From Tillus elongatus (Eukaryota; Arthropoda; Insecta; Coleoptera; Cleridae): DNA of 64,000 nt. Where the stretch lies: contig OZ023265.1 in assembly GCA_964006375.1 (NCBI GenBank), positions 171,685,943 to 171,749,942 on the forward strand, read 5' to 3'. Every line of letters begins with the position of its first letter. Within the stretch, counting starts at the first letter, position 1. Under the pieces are notes generated by a model, which worked only from the letters and a program-made list of their open reading frames with translations, was not told the DNA's origin and ran no database searches. A program made the translations under genes and the position numbers. Shown here piece after piece: positions 37,814-52,199 of the stretch.

Positions 37814-37816
<3 letters not shown>
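35236..37816 (-). mobile_element. Long-TIR mariner element, degenerate
   Basis: Ends CAGGGTGTTTTCTAATTGAA and its complement, exactly flanked by TA (35234-35235 and 37817-37818), as expected for Tc1/mariner insertion. Right inverted repeat about 37318-37816. The left one, 35236-36056, carries an extra segment of about 319 bp at 35591-35909. Total 2581 bp. It sits inside a TA array. Confidence 0.9.
36289..37213 (-). pseudogene. DD41D mariner transposase, broken
   Basis: The N-terminus reads MVKFTNEEMADMHYMYGLAD and the helix-turn-helix region contains RFAHVHKRLTETGSL. After a frameshift the middle has HVMVWKILHDF and FTDEGNFSRNA, the first catalytic Asp region (MFTDE). After another break it has MHDGAPVH (second Asp) and WPPRSPDLNSVDFFLCG (third Asp). 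The second and third Asp are 41 residues apart, so it is a DD41D member of the IS630-Tc1-mariner superfamily. At least two frameshifts make it inactive. Confidence 0.88.

Positions 37817-37900
<84 letters not shown>
37817..37900. repeat. (TA)n array between two mariners
   Basis: Pure TA array of 84 bp that directly joins the right end of one mariner element to the left end of the next. Confidence 0.98.
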
Positions 37901-37903
<3 letters not shown>

Positions 37904-40563
37904 TGCACGGCGTATCGAGCGTCCATTAGAAGTATCTACAAAACTATACCGATTTTTAATCTGAAAATTTGGTCACTTGGGTTTTCTGGATAGCTGAATT
38001 TAACAAAAATATACACGTCATCATACCACTTCCGGTTATACCGGAAGTGGTTACTAACTTTGTTTTTTCAAATGAAACATGACATTTTTGAGTAGAGTTT
38101 TGGATTTATCGTAAAATTTTAGGTTGACTTTTGATAACATACCATATGTAAAAAATCAGCCGTTTTGGAGTTATATCGATTTTTTCAAAACTTAAAAAAA
38201 AATTATGTATGTATATTGAGTGGTATATCTGCGGCAAATATGATGTCAGCGATTTGCAATTTCGTCTGTGGTTTTTCAAGATACAAGAGTATCGTGAAAA
38301 TAGGCAAATGCGTTGATAGCATATACAGGGTGGAAGAAATTCACATACCAACTTGGACAATTTCGGACCCCTATAACTGGCTTACTTCAAATGGAACACC
38401 CTGTATATTTTTATCTTATTGCTTAGATATTTGCATTATCTTTCGATTTATATCAGCATGTCCTATACCTAAATGCAACAGTTATCCAGATACTGGAACA
38501 TTTGTATAATGATAATGTTATAAGGCTAAGGGTGCACAATATTTCAGTAGAGTGCCTTGACGGAAATGTTATTCTTCATGAACTTCAATAATTATTAATT
38601 GTTGGACACCCCATAGAACAAAATTATAAATGAGAATACCATAATAATAATCTGTTTAGGCAACTAGATAAACAATTTATTAAGTACTACACAACTAAAC
38701 CAATGAAAGTGAGAAAAAATGTGGCAACTGGAATGATAAGGAACAATCTAATAAGTAACATGTATATAAACAATGGGTGTTCAAGAAAGATGTTCAAAAG
38801 TAGCTCCATTTTTTAGCAAACAGCAATTAATTCGCCTTAAAATTTCATTGCTCGTAGCACGTTTTATACTTTCTCTGCTTATTTCATTGAAGGCGGCACG
38901 TACTCTTTCTTGCATATTCTCCTTTGTGGTTATAGGGTCTTTATAAACTTTATTTTTAATAAAGCCCCATATGAAAAAATCTAATGGAGTTAAGTCAGGG
39001 GAGCGTGGTGGAAATTTGTAGGGCCCATTGTTCGCAATCCACTTCCCACTGAACATTTCTTCTAATGTCGCACTGACTTGATGAGTAGTATGTGGTGGAG
39101 CACCGTCCATTTGATAAAAAGCGTTTGATCTTTCCCTAATTTCTAAAGTTTCTAAAGCATCTCTCACTACGTTTTTTAACAACCACACATATCGATCCCC
39201 TGTTAAGTTTTCGTTATAAAAATACACACACAAAATACGAGAGTCTTTGACGGCACAGAACACATTAAAGCTCCACCGGTTTTGGTAATTTCTTTCTCTG
39301 CAGATATGCGGATTTTCTGCAGCCCAGTAATGACTGTTATGGCGGTTAAACACGCCGTTTTTTGTAAACTTTGTTTCATCAGTCCATATTATACTTTTGA
39401 CAAAGTTATCGTCTTCTTGAATTCTTGTCAGCAACCACTCACAGTAATTCACACGACACAATAAATCTTCAGTTTTCAAATTCTGAACCAAATGGAGCTT
39501 AAAAGGTCGCCAATTATACTTTCTTAAGATTCTGTGGATAGACCTGGTTGATATTCTAAGATCCCTTTCAGCCTCTTGTAGGGAATTTTCAGGATACGAA
39601 TGGAAGTATCCTAGTACCATGGCTTCATCGTCTTCGGTATAACGGTTTTGCCTGCTAACAATTGGTTGAAAGGAACCAAACTTTATACAATTATTAAGCA
39701 GACGTTTGATGGTATGTTTATTCGGTCTGGGGCGATCTTGATACCTTTCAGCGAAAACTCGGCAGGTTCTACTCATAATGCGATTGCATTCGCCGTATGT
39801 AACTAATAAATTTAGAAAATCTTCATTAGAAAACCCCAAACGCGACATATTTGTTGATTGTTATAAACAACTGTCATGAAGTAATGGCGTTGCTAAGAAT
39901 AACATTTCCGTCAAGGCACTCTACTGAAATATTGTGCACCTTATAACATTATCATTATGCAAATGTTCCAATATCTGGATAACTGTTGCATTTAGGTATA
40001 GGACATGCTGATATAAATCGAAAGATAATGCAAATCTCTAAGCAATAAGATAAAAATATACAGGGTGTTCCATTTGAAGTAAGCAAGTTATAGGGGTCCG
40101 AAATTGTCCAAGTTGGTATGTGAATTTCTTCCACCCTGTATATGCTATCAACGCATTTGCCTATTTTCACGATACTCTTGTATCTTGAAAAACCACAGAC
40201 GAAATTGCAAATCGCTGACATCATATTTGCCGGAGATATACCACTCAATATACATACATAATTTTTTTTTAAGTTTTAAAAAAATCGATATAACTCCAAA
40301 ACGGCTGATTTTTTACATATGGTATGTTATCAAAAGTCAACCTAAAATTTTACGATAAATCCAAAACTCTACTCAAAAATGTCATGTTTCATTTGAAAAA
40401 ACAAAGTTAGTAACCACTTCCGGTATAACCGGAAGTGGTATGATGACGTGTATATTTTTGTTAAATTCAGCTATCCAGAAAACCCAAGTGACCAAATTTT
40501 CAGATTAAAAATCGGTATAGTTTGTTAGATACTTCTAATGGACGCTCGATACGCCGTGCACTG
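37901..40563 (-). mobile_element. Long-TIR mariner element, structurally intact
   Basis: 2663 bp element with terminal inverted repeats of 675 bp (37901-38575) and 668 bp (39896-40563) that are nearly identical. They start CAGTGCACGGCGTATCGAGC. Both ends abut TA arrays, consistent with insertion at TA. The left repeat has about 8 extra bases near 38521-38530. Inside each repeat an 80 bp segment has its own TACAGGGTG / CACCCTGTA ends (38326-38406 in the left arm). The centre encodes one uninterrupted transposase. Confidence 0.93.
38781..39848 (-). CDS. DD41D mariner-type transposase, intact 355 codons
   Basis: Cut-and-paste transposase that would bind the inverted repeats and integrate at TA. 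The first half (about 1-120) is the DNA-binding helix-turn-helix region, with residues such as NKHTIKRLLNN and RSIHRILRKYNWRPFKLH. The catalytic domain has Asp157 in IIWTDETKF, Asp248 in YQMDGAPPHTT and Asp290 in PPRSPDLTPLDFFIWGF. Asp248 and Asp290 are separated by 41 residues, so it is DD41D. Length is normal for mariner (about 340-350). The start Met at 39848 lies 48 bp inside the right inverted repeat boundary, and the stop is at 38781. No stop or frameshift, all three Asp present: this copy may be, or recently was, active. Confidence 0.93.
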   Translation of the reverse strand: MSRLGFSNEDFLNLLVTYGECNRIMSRTCRVFAERYQDRPRPNKHTIKRLLNNCIKFGSFQPIVSRQNRYTEDDEAMVLGYFHSYPENSLQEAERDLRISTRSIHRILRKYNWRPFKLHLVQNLKTEDLLCRVNYCEWLLTRIQEDDNFVKSIIWTDETKFTKNGVFNRHNSHYWAAENPHICRERNYQNRWSFNVFCAVKDSRILCVYFYNENLTGDRYVWLLKNVVRDALETLEIRERSNAFYQMDGAPPHTTHQVSATLEEMFSGKWIANNGPYKFPPRSPDLTPLDFFIWGFIKNKVYKDPITTKENMQERVRAAFNEISRESIKRATSNEILRRINCCLLKNGATFEHLS

Positions 40564-40810
<247 letters not shown>

Positions 40811-41543
40811 GTGACTTGATTTAAATCACGTGTAACCTCTAGAATCAAAGGCGGCAGACAGCATCAAAGCACCCCAGTACAAGGCTATACAACGAGAAGA
40901 CATCTTATTTAGCACGAAATTGTTGTTACAGACATTTTTCATTCTACATTATTCAGTCAAACATTCGAGGTTGTGCTTGTTTATATATTATATTGTTTTA
41001 TTGATTTATTATGTTTTGATATCGTATAATAATTGTATTATTGTGTTTAATTGTATCAACAAATCTTTTAAAAATTCAATTGTGTTAACCAAAAAGTTAA
41101 CTGCCTATACCGTCAGATTGTATTGTGTACTTTTTTTTTCATACTGTTTTTAACATTTCTTTGTTGTTTTTTTTTTTAAATAGTAAACCTGAATGAGAGA
41201 AAATAAAACAGCAGTTTGTTTGGACAATAGAGTTCCTTAAACACTTTACCACGTATTAGATTCAAAACAAAAAGACCGAAGACTAATAATTTATAATGTT
41301 GTTTGGCGAATGTTTTAAAACTATAAGGGCAAATACTTCAATAAAAAATAGTCGGAATAAATGTGTATGACTGCAAATTGAAAAAGGACTATGGGACTTG
41401 GACGATATACTGGTCTAGTTCCTTTGACACAGAACGTTATAAATACTTTTTTTACATAAAACCTGCTTTGCATGTAAAGCCATTTTATAGGTTTATGCTT
41501 AACGTTATAAAAAATATTGCAAAGAAAACTTAAAGATGCTTAC
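40811..41543. other. Receptor intron DNA
   Basis: AT-rich, no gene or recognised repeat. Lies directly downstream, in gene sense, of the TM5 exon. Confidence 0.5.
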
Positions 41544-41754
41544 CTAAAGCTGTTGAGGATGGTCCGCCCATCCAGTTACTGGACCAGTCAGGTGTCCCCA
41601 AATTCTGTCTCTGTTGGGCCAGCAGTCTGACTGTGAGGGCGTATGTTACCAACATCACCAACAGTGGAATGTAGAAGCATATTATAGATCCGATTAGTTT
41701 GTAGAGAGGATCTGGTATTTGGCAGGTTCCGTCTTCGATTAGCGAGCCTTGGTC
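41544..41754 (-). CDS. 5-HT2A: 5-HT2A-like serotonin receptor, TM5 exon
   Basis: A 211 bp internal exon. The acceptor TATTTTTTAG ends at 41755 and the donor GTAAG starts at 41543. It enters in phase 0 and leaves in phase 1. It encodes 70 codons plus one base: DQGSLIEDGTCQIPDP is the second outer loop, with the Cys that usually forms the disulfide to TM3. YKLIGSIICFYIPLLVMLVT is TM5, with the Phe/Tyr-Ile-Pro core. ALTVRLLAQQRQNLG begins the third inner loop. The sequence matches what is known of insect 5-HT2A, a Gq-coupled plasma-membrane receptor for serotonin. The preceding exon ends with YSK in phase 0 and joins perfectly. GC-richer than the intron. Confidence 0.9.
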
Positions 41755-42002
41755 CTAAAAAATACAAAAAGTAACAGTTTTTTGTTTGTCTAAAATTTTG
41801 TTGTAGTTTTCTTAATGTTAAAGCTTAACTCTTGGTTATTTTTAAACACATACAAATTTTTGTTTTTATTTTAATACTTGTTCTCTCGATGTATCTATGA
41901 CGATGACTTCAAAATGAGAGAACTTCTAGGGAAAATGAAGGAGTTATACAACATATAGATTTTCTAACTACAGCCTTTTCATGTTTGGATTTCAAGTTTT
42001 TA

Positions 42003-42175
42003 CACACCTTTGTGGTGCAGTGGAATGAGTGTTCGGCTACTACACAGAGTCTCCGGGTTCGATTCCCGGTGGTGGAACGTTCTGTCACTGTGTGTTGGGT
42101 ATCTTCGTTGTCTTTTCTATGTACCTCCCCCTTCCCCCACACGCCCAAGAAGTTTTGAGAGAATAATATTAAACG
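42003..42175 (+). mobile_element. tRNA-derived SINE, family 3
   Basis: TTGTGGTGCAGTGGAATGAG (A-box region) and GGGTTCGATTCCCGG (B-box region, 42056-42070) form a tRNA-like head. A C-rich tail with CCTCCCCCTTCCCCC follows. The acceptor stem does not close, so it is not a functional tRNA gene. It ends at a Tc1 pseudogene and probably inserted into it. Confidence 0.8.
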
Positions 42176-42181
42176 AATGAG

Positions 42182-42410
42182 TTGGCCTACAACATCAGGA
42201 GATATAAATGTTATTGAGCACTTGTGAAGCATGATGACAAGAAGGTTGAATGAGGGAGAGCATGAAACTAATAGTTTGGATGAATTTGCGAATACAGTTC
42301 GGGCAGAGTAGGAGGCAATTCACAAAGATTTCGTTGCGAATTTGGTAAGCAGTATGCCAAGAAGGGCAGAAGAAGTGCAGCGTGTTAATGGTGGTCCCAC
42401 TCGATATTAA
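42182..42410 (+). pseudogene. Tc1-like transposase, C-terminal remnant
   Basis: Reads W-P then a degenerate SPDLNPIEHLW motif (SGDINVIEHL), so the catalytic Glu of the DD34E triad is still visible at about 42214-42216. The family end follows, with MTRRLNEGE and LVSSMPRRAEEVQRVNGG, then TRY and stop. In-frame TGA (about 42222) and TAG (about 42311) interrupt it. Only the last quarter of a normal transposase (about 340 residues) is present. Confidence 0.85.
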
Positions 42411-43062
42411 GTTTCCTTTTGTTGATCCCGCACTAAACTGTTATTATTAAATGTTGTTATTGTTATTAATTATTCCGCAATAAACCGTACACAATATCCA
42501 TCTAGACGGCCTAATTTAGCAGATATTGCTGGTTTTATAGCCAACAGCATAAATAATACAAGTATTGAATTTTTAGGCAGTCTGATTAGGAAAAAAACGA
42601 AAGTAAATTAGCTTTCAAACCACGCAAGGCTCATCAAAAACCGTCAACGTGTTTTTAAATTACAGTGCTTTTAAAATATCGCTACCAAGATTTTCACAAT
42701 TTTTTGTTTCGCACTTATAAAATGCCAAAAGGTCTTAATAAAAAAACTGGCGAAAACGTCTGGAGATATTGATTGATATTACCTCACTTATTATCTATCC
42801 ATAATGGGTGATGGGTGACGATATATTTTTTAAACAAAATGGCGGACAACGAAACGTTTGCAACATTTACACGGTTTTATTTTACACCCAGTATAATATA
42901 AATTTTTTAACTTTTCCAGAAAACTTTTTTTTTGGCATAATCTAGACAAAGTTGGCTTTGGGCAGTGCAAACCACATCAAGAGAGGTCAACTTTTAAACG
43001 AGTAACAGCTAATTGAAAATTGTGCTAAAAATTTCTTTTGCCGATCTTTTTGTTGACCACTG
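42411..43062 (+). mobile_element. Tc1-like transposon 3' non-coding end
   Basis: Continues from the transposase remnant to a terminus GATCTTTTTGTTGACCACTG (43043-43062) followed by TA. The last 405 bp recur inverted at 32095-32480. Confidence 0.8.
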
Positions 43063-43144
43063 TATTTTAGCAGAAAACACTCTCTATTAGAACGATTATG
43101 ATGTTCAAGATTTTACAAAAATTCGGCAAAAGTTAAGTCACAGC

Positions 43145-43925
<781 letters not shown>

Positions 43926-44960
43926 CAAAAACGATGACTGTGCCAACCGTACCGCAAATTTGTTTAATGAACGACATCCGAACAGACATGTTAACGGAAA
44001 ATACATTTTGGAGTTAGTTGCAAAGTTTCGACAAAGTGGTTCAGTAGCCAAGAAAAAACGGGATCCTGAACGTGAATTTCCGGTTAGAAATGAGACTAGT
44101 GAGATTGAAGTTTTAGGACAAATTGCTGCAGACCCAGCTTTGGGCACAAGAAAATTGGCCACTGTTTCAAACATCAAAAGAAGAAATATTCAGCGAATAT
44201 TGAAGCATCATAAATTTCATCCGTATAAAATTAATCTTGTACAACAACTGAATGAAGATGATTTTGATCGGCGGCTGGAGTTTTGTGAAGTTATGACTGC
44301 ACGAATAGCTGATAATGGAAACTTTCTTTTCAATATCTGTTTTTCAGACGAGTATACGTTTTTATTAAACTCTACAGTCAATAGTCATAATTCTCGTTAC
44401 TAGGCAGATAATAATCCAAGTAATTTTCACGAAGTCTACACTCAAACTCCACAGAAATTGAATGTCTGGACTGGCATTTTTGGAGACCGTTTAATTGGAC
44501 CAATTTTTCTTGATGGCAATTTGAGTGGCGAAACGTATTTGGAGTTACTAGAAGATATCGTTTACCCTCTACTAATTGACATTGTTGAAAATTATGATCG
44601 CTATCAAGAAAATCAATTAGTGTTTCAACAAGATGGAGCTCCTACGCATTTTTCACAACGTGTTAGAGAGTTTTTGAACAGAGAGTTTCCAGATGGATTG
44701 GGCGTAGAGGTGCTATTAAGTGGTCCCCTATATCACCGGATTTAACTCCTTTAGACTTCTTTCTATAGGGCTATTTAAAAAGTAGAATTTACGCAACAGA
44801 ACCGAAGTCTCTGGAAGAATTACGACGACGCATTGTTGAAGAATGCCGTCTAATAACTCCACAAATGCTCCAGAATGTCAGAGCTCGTTTTGAACAAAAT
44901 TTGTACTTTTGTATGGAAGCTGGTGGTCAACAATTTGGACACTTACTAAACTGAATAAAC
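43926..44960 (+). pseudogene. DD41D mariner transposase, broken
   Basis: Starts within the helix-turn-helix region (FNERHPNRHVNGKYILELV). It has RRNIQRILKHHKFHPYK, then the first catalytic Asp in FSDEYTF, an in-frame TAG at 44401, FQQDGAPTHFSQRV (second Asp), a frameshift near 44695, and SPDLTPLDFFL (third Asp) followed at once by a stop where most have WG. The last part ends GQQFGHLLN. The spacing between second and third Asp is about 41 once the frameshift is allowed for. The N-terminus is truncated. Inactive. Confidence 0.88.
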
Positions 44961-45845
44961 ATTTTTGAACGTTTGGTTTTTTTTTTTAACGAAAAATTGA
45001 CTAATTAGTGCATTTTTTATCACAATGAATGAAATACGTTCTTGCAAATCCAGCTGTGAATAATTTTTAAACGAGTTGATAAAACATCCAAAAAAATTAG
45101 TGTGCTGAATTCAGAAAAGAAAGAGCTTTCAAGTGATGTAACACTCGACCCGTGTTCCTTATTTAAAATATAAGGGTTGTTATCACCACTCTTAAGGGGT
45201 TGATGTGACAAAGTTGAGTTTTATGTCAAAACATGTCCCCCTCAATATTGAAATTGACGTGTTTCAGCGTTTCTGAAAAAAAAATATTCTCTGGACGCAA
45301 ATCGGTCTGTTTCGTTTTCAATGCATACCCTGTATACAGGGTGACGCATTTCTGCGGTGAAGCTCCATACAACTATTCTTATAAAAGATACGAGAAAAAA
45401 TTGTATACGTTAATTATAGGGTGTCTTGAGCTGCATCTTAGGATGGCCCATAAGTCGTTGGTGATCACTACAACATTTTTGTCGAACACCCTTATTTTAT
45501 TGAATTTTTGCATTTTTTATCGAAATAAGATGGATGTTTGTAAGAAAAAAAATCGAAACGCAGTAAGTGCGTTTTGGTAGCAAATTTGATTAAATGCTTC
45601 AAATTAACCTAAGTTTGTTGACTAGGAAACCAGTTTTCTCGGAATCACATAAAGTTTATTTTCCGAAAATTTTTGTACATTTTCAAACAATAAGTTATTT
45701 TGATAAAATATGGTACATTGTTTCTACTATATAGGTCATACTGGTAACCAAATTTGATGTCTGCTGGTATTAGTGAGACACGTTTGCTATTAAGAACATT
45801 TTTATTAAAATTCCCTTACATAACGCACTTGCTGCGCCCAGACTT
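44961..45845 (+). mobile_element. Interrupted element, second part with terminal unit
   Basis: After unassigned DNA to about 45290, an ACCCTGTATACAGGGT palindrome (45325-45343) precedes the conserved segment around TTATAGGGTGTCTTGAGC. The terminal unit with inverted ends follows at about 45555-45580 and 45818-45842. Non-coding. Confidence 0.65.
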
Positions 45846-47159
45846 AATTTGTTTATAAAGAAATGACAATTCACCCGACAAAATGCTCATTGTAAAGCCT
45901 GTAGTTTCAGACTTTTTGTCTGTCTAGAAGCGATGGCTTGAAAATAATTAACTGATTTTAATGCGAGTCAGAAGGTGTTTTTCTTTTTTTAAATATCTTC
46001 GATAAATTTCTTTCCTGAACAGATTAAATATGTTTTACCAGGACACATTAAATTTATTTTTCCAAATTTAATAAACCCATTATGATGAAATGGGCTTATT
46101 TTATTTTGTGACTGTTTTTAGTGTAATTAATTCGCTATGGAATCGGTAGAAATTTAGATATTGATTATTTCTCTATACTGAGTTGTAAAATTATTTTATT
46201 TATTCCATTTAACTAGAAACTGATAAATCACTGTACAAACGACACCTCTCAATATACTATTAATATTAATTTTTATAAAACTACTGAATTTAAATTGGAC
46301 GTATTATTATTTGTGATGTAGACTAATTGCCTTGGGCTTCGGTTATTGTTTATTCATTTAAAATGTGGTGTTATATCTGTTAGGCCCTTTGCGTATCTGA
46401 TATCATAATTCAAATAATTAATATATAAATATATCTATGCTTAATGGTCCAGCGCCATTAAAAAAAACTACATAAAGTTAAACGTTATAATCCAGACCAA
46501 ATTCAGTCAGCTATTTTTTCCTTTATTTTCGTCGAATCAGAAAAGTGGAAAATTTCCATATCAACACTCGAAACGCTGATGCTGGTTTAGCGTTTAAATG
46601 TATATATCTCGTGGAAGTCGAGATAGAAATGGAAAAAAAGTAAAGGGCAGAAGGTTAGACTATCGTGTTTCCGAATGAACACTCAAATAGCTGTTTCCAG
46701 TCATGCGGAGAGGTTTAACCTGCTGTAGAAGAGTATGAGAACAACGCAATAAATCTTTTATTATTGGGTTTGTTAATTGAGAGCTTAAGCCTAGTCTTTA
46801 TCTCTTAATGAGTCAGAACGATTCGCTTCAATGACTATTTGCATAACTGCGTAGGTCATTATCTTAGAACGAGAAGAGGCGATGAGCTATTTTTCAGCTA
46901 CACTAAAATAAAGAGTTATCCAGATTCCTAAAACCCCAGCCAGTCAATATTATAACTCTTATAAATGAGGTTATAGTAGTATGTACGTTTTTGTTTTAGC
47001 GAGGTCGAGAACGAACGCTAAAGTTGATCTTTATAATAAAGTGTGGGCAAAGATTTTGTGCGTAAAATCTTACAATATGTTTAAAAATGATACCATCTTA
47101 TCTATATACAGACGTTGAGACTTCTATGGCTTCACACTAAAAAAAATATTTTGCCTGAC
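45846..47159. other. Receptor intron DNA
   Basis: Largely repeat-free. The part 46580-46930 is less AT-rich. A remnant of the foldback end seen at 18568 is at about 47106-47142. No gene found. Confidence 0.45.
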
Positions 47160-49410
<2,251 letters not shown>

Positions 49411-49440
49411 AATAACACTATTACCGTCACGAAAACTTAA

Positions 49441-49660
<220 letters not shown>

Positions 49661-49761
49661 TATGTAAAAGGAAAGCATCAGTGACGACAGGTTTTTTCTA
49701 TCTATATGTTTGGAAGTTATCTGATGTAAGAGGTTTTAAATTTTGTCAAGTTAATACTCAC

Positions 49762-49994
49762 TTTGGAATACATTAGGCTGAGAGGCAGACTCATGGCTAT
49801 GGAGAGCAACCAGACGAACACTATCTTGAGCGTCACCCTCCTTCTCGACTTGTTCCTACCGAATTTCATGGGGTATCTGAGCGATAAGTACCTATCCACG
49901 CTGATTGTACATAAATGCATGATCGATGCCGTGCAGAACAGCACGTCCAGACATATCCAGGCCAGGCAATATATCGACGGGAGCGGGAAATAAC
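49762..49994 (-). CDS. 5-HT2A: 5-HT2A-like serotonin receptor, TM3-DRY-TM4 exon
   Basis: A 233 bp internal exon. The acceptor TTGTTACAG ends at 49995 and the donor GTGAGT starts at 49761. It enters in phase 1 (split Gly codon) and leaves in phase 0. It encodes 77 full codons: YFPLPSIYCLAWICLDVLFC is the start of TM3, with the conserved disulfide Cys and the aminergic Asp (in CLD) that binds the amine of serotonin. TASIMHLCTISVDRYLSLRY holds the DRY motif. FGRNKSRRRVTLK is the second inner loop. IVFVWLLSIAMSLPLSLMYS is TM4. The DVLFCTASIMHLC stretch is diagnostic of 5-HT2 receptors, and the rest is what I recall of insect 5-HT2A. The common MITE lies only about 45 bp from the acceptor. Confidence 0.93.
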
Positions 49995-50039
49995 CTGTAA
50001 CAAGGAATTTAAGAATCAGAAGTTTCTCATATTAAAAAA

Positions 50040-50860
50040 AACTCGAAGACGCAGCATGTGCGTTATGGTTGTGAATTTTTATAAAAATATTTTTAATAGC
50101 AAATATGTTTTTTTTTTAATGAGAGCAGGTGTCAAATTTGGTTACCAGTATAACATATATTATAGTAGAAACAATGTACCATATTTCATCCAGATAAGTT
50201 TATTGTTTGAAAATGTACAAAAAGTTTTCCAAAATAAACTTAAAATATTCCCGAAGAAACTGGTTTCCTAGCCAGCGAAGTTACATGCAAATTGAGTTAT
50301 TGAAATTTAAAACATTTAATAAAAATTCGCTACCAACACGCACGTGCTGCGTTTCGATTTTCTTTTCTCACAAAGATGTATTATATTTCGATGAAAAAGA
50401 CGATGTTCGATTTACAAAAAAAAATAAAAAAAATTTTTGTGTCCCCAACAACTTCTGGACCACGCTGTGAATGTAAAATTAATTTTATAAGATACAGCCC
50501 AAGAAACCCTATAATTAACATATAGAGTTTTTCTCGTATCTTGTATATTAACGGATATATTTAGGTTTTCTCTACGATAATTCCCTAAAAAATTATAGAC
50601 TATTAAACCACAAACTCTAACTGCCAAAGCATCAGAGAAAGAGTATTTGAAATGAATTTTCTGGAAATATTTTAGTAAAATTCACTAAAGTCTGGACGCA
50701 GCAAGTGCGTTTTTATTGTAAAATGTTTTTTAAGAAATAAATGAATTTTAGTAGATAGTGTAACCTTTATAGTAGAAACAGTGTACCGTATTTCATCAAA
50801 CTATCTTTTTGTTTGAACAAGTAAACATTAAAAAAAAAAATAGAAAACCAACCTATTAAA
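50040..50860 (-). mobile_element. MITE terminal unit and reverse body pieces
   Basis: A stand-alone 320 bp unit with inverted ends (GACGCAGCATGTGCGTTATGG at 50048 region and AACACGCACGTGCTGCG at about 50334-50352). Reverse body segments (CCTATAATTAACATATAG type, about 50500-50530) follow, then another terminal motif at about 50692-50712. Non-coding. Confidence 0.7.
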
Positions 50861-50865
50861 GATAA

Positions 50866-51605
50866 CTGAAAAACGACTTGTCAGATCTTGATCAAATTAA
50901 TATGGGGCCACATGAGAAGCACCAGCTTTCAAATAAAAAAAGAATCATTAACATTTATTTACCTAGAAAAAAGTTCAGAGGTATTTTGAAGTCGGTTAAA
51001 AAAAAGCCTTTGAAATGCATCTCCACGCTGCCACCATTTGTTACGCGTGTTATCGTGAGATAAATTAAGGAACTCAAAAACTACTTGTCAGATCTTGATC
51101 AAATTTATATGGGGCCACATGAGAAGCACCAGCTTTCAAATAAAAAAAGAATCATTAACATTTATTTACCTAGAAAAAAGTTCAGAGGTATTTTGAAGTC
51201 GGTTAAAAAAAAGCCTTTGAAATGCATCTCCACGCTGCCACCATTTGTTACGCGTGTTATCGTGAGATAAATTAAGGAACTCAAAAACTACTTGTCAGAT
51301 CTTGATCAAATTTATATGGGGCCACACGAGAAGCACCAGCTTTCAAATAAAAAAAGAATCATTAACATTTATTTACCTAGAAAAAAGTTCAGAGGTATTT
51401 TGAAGTCGGTTAAAAAAAAGCCTTTGAAATGCATCTCCACGCTGCCACCATTTGTTACGCGTGTTATCGTGAGATAAATTAAGGAACTCAAAAACTACTT
51501 GTCAGATCTTGATCAAATTTATATGGGACCACATGAGAAGCACCAGCTTTCAAATAAAAGAAGAATCATCCAAAATCTGTTCAGCTAGAAAAAAGTTCTG
51601 AGGTA
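50866..51605. repeat. 207 bp tandem array, 3 full units plus partial
   Basis: Units start about 50881, 51088, 51295 and 51502 at TCAGATCTTGATCAAAT. The first three are almost identical. The fourth diverges halfway and continues into the TACAGTCGAATTGAGAACCTC / GAAGTCGGTTAA sequence that is widespread in insect genomes. Each full unit keeps a 61-codon open frame that begins at TTG, not ATG, so I do not call it a gene. Confidence 0.92.
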
Positions 51606-52199
51606 ACACAAAAAAATACAGTCAAATTGAGAACCTCCCCATTTTTTTGATGTCGGTAAAGAAAATACAGTCGAATTGAGAACCTCCTCCTTTTTTTTGA
51701 AGTCAGTTAAGAAGTAGGAAAATTTTCCGAACATAAATTTATTCTGACTTTCCTGGCCAACGAACCTATCCACGTAGTTTACACAAAAACTACACCAGCC
51801 AAGATACAATTATTTACAGAAAGCTCTTTGACAGAAATTTAAAAAATGTTTACATGCAGATTTGTAAAGAATATGTTTCATGATAATTCGCAATTTTTTT
51901 TACAAAGATTGTCTAAGTAATTTCAGAGCACCTGTATATGGCCTTTCGATTTTTTTGACGAATAATATAATTGAAAACTTCACCAAACGCGTCATTTTCT
52001 TGGGACTCCGATTTCCGTAAAGGCGCCGTATCACCATTTTTTATATGTTCCAAAATGTAAAAAGTTGAAAAACAATTGAAATAATTCGAAAACGATGGGC
52101 GATATAAATGTTTTCTCCGTGCAAGCATGTATTTAAAAAAAGAAACCAACGATCACCAACGATTTATGGGCCATCCTGTGATTGTCAACACAATTTTGT
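51606..52199. other. Repeat debris
   Basis: Two copies of the AATTGAGAACCTCC stretch (51628 and 51673). Pieces of the reverse body of the common element follow, including a CACCTGTATATGG end at about 51930. No gene. Confidence 0.5.

Noticed and set aside
50878..51477. Three identical 61-codon frames read as a gene family
   Set aside because: They start at TTG, are recent copies of one tandem unit and match no protein family.
50866..51605. CRISPR-like repeat array
   Set aside because: Units are contiguous 207 bp tandem copies with no spacers, and the genome is eukaryotic.
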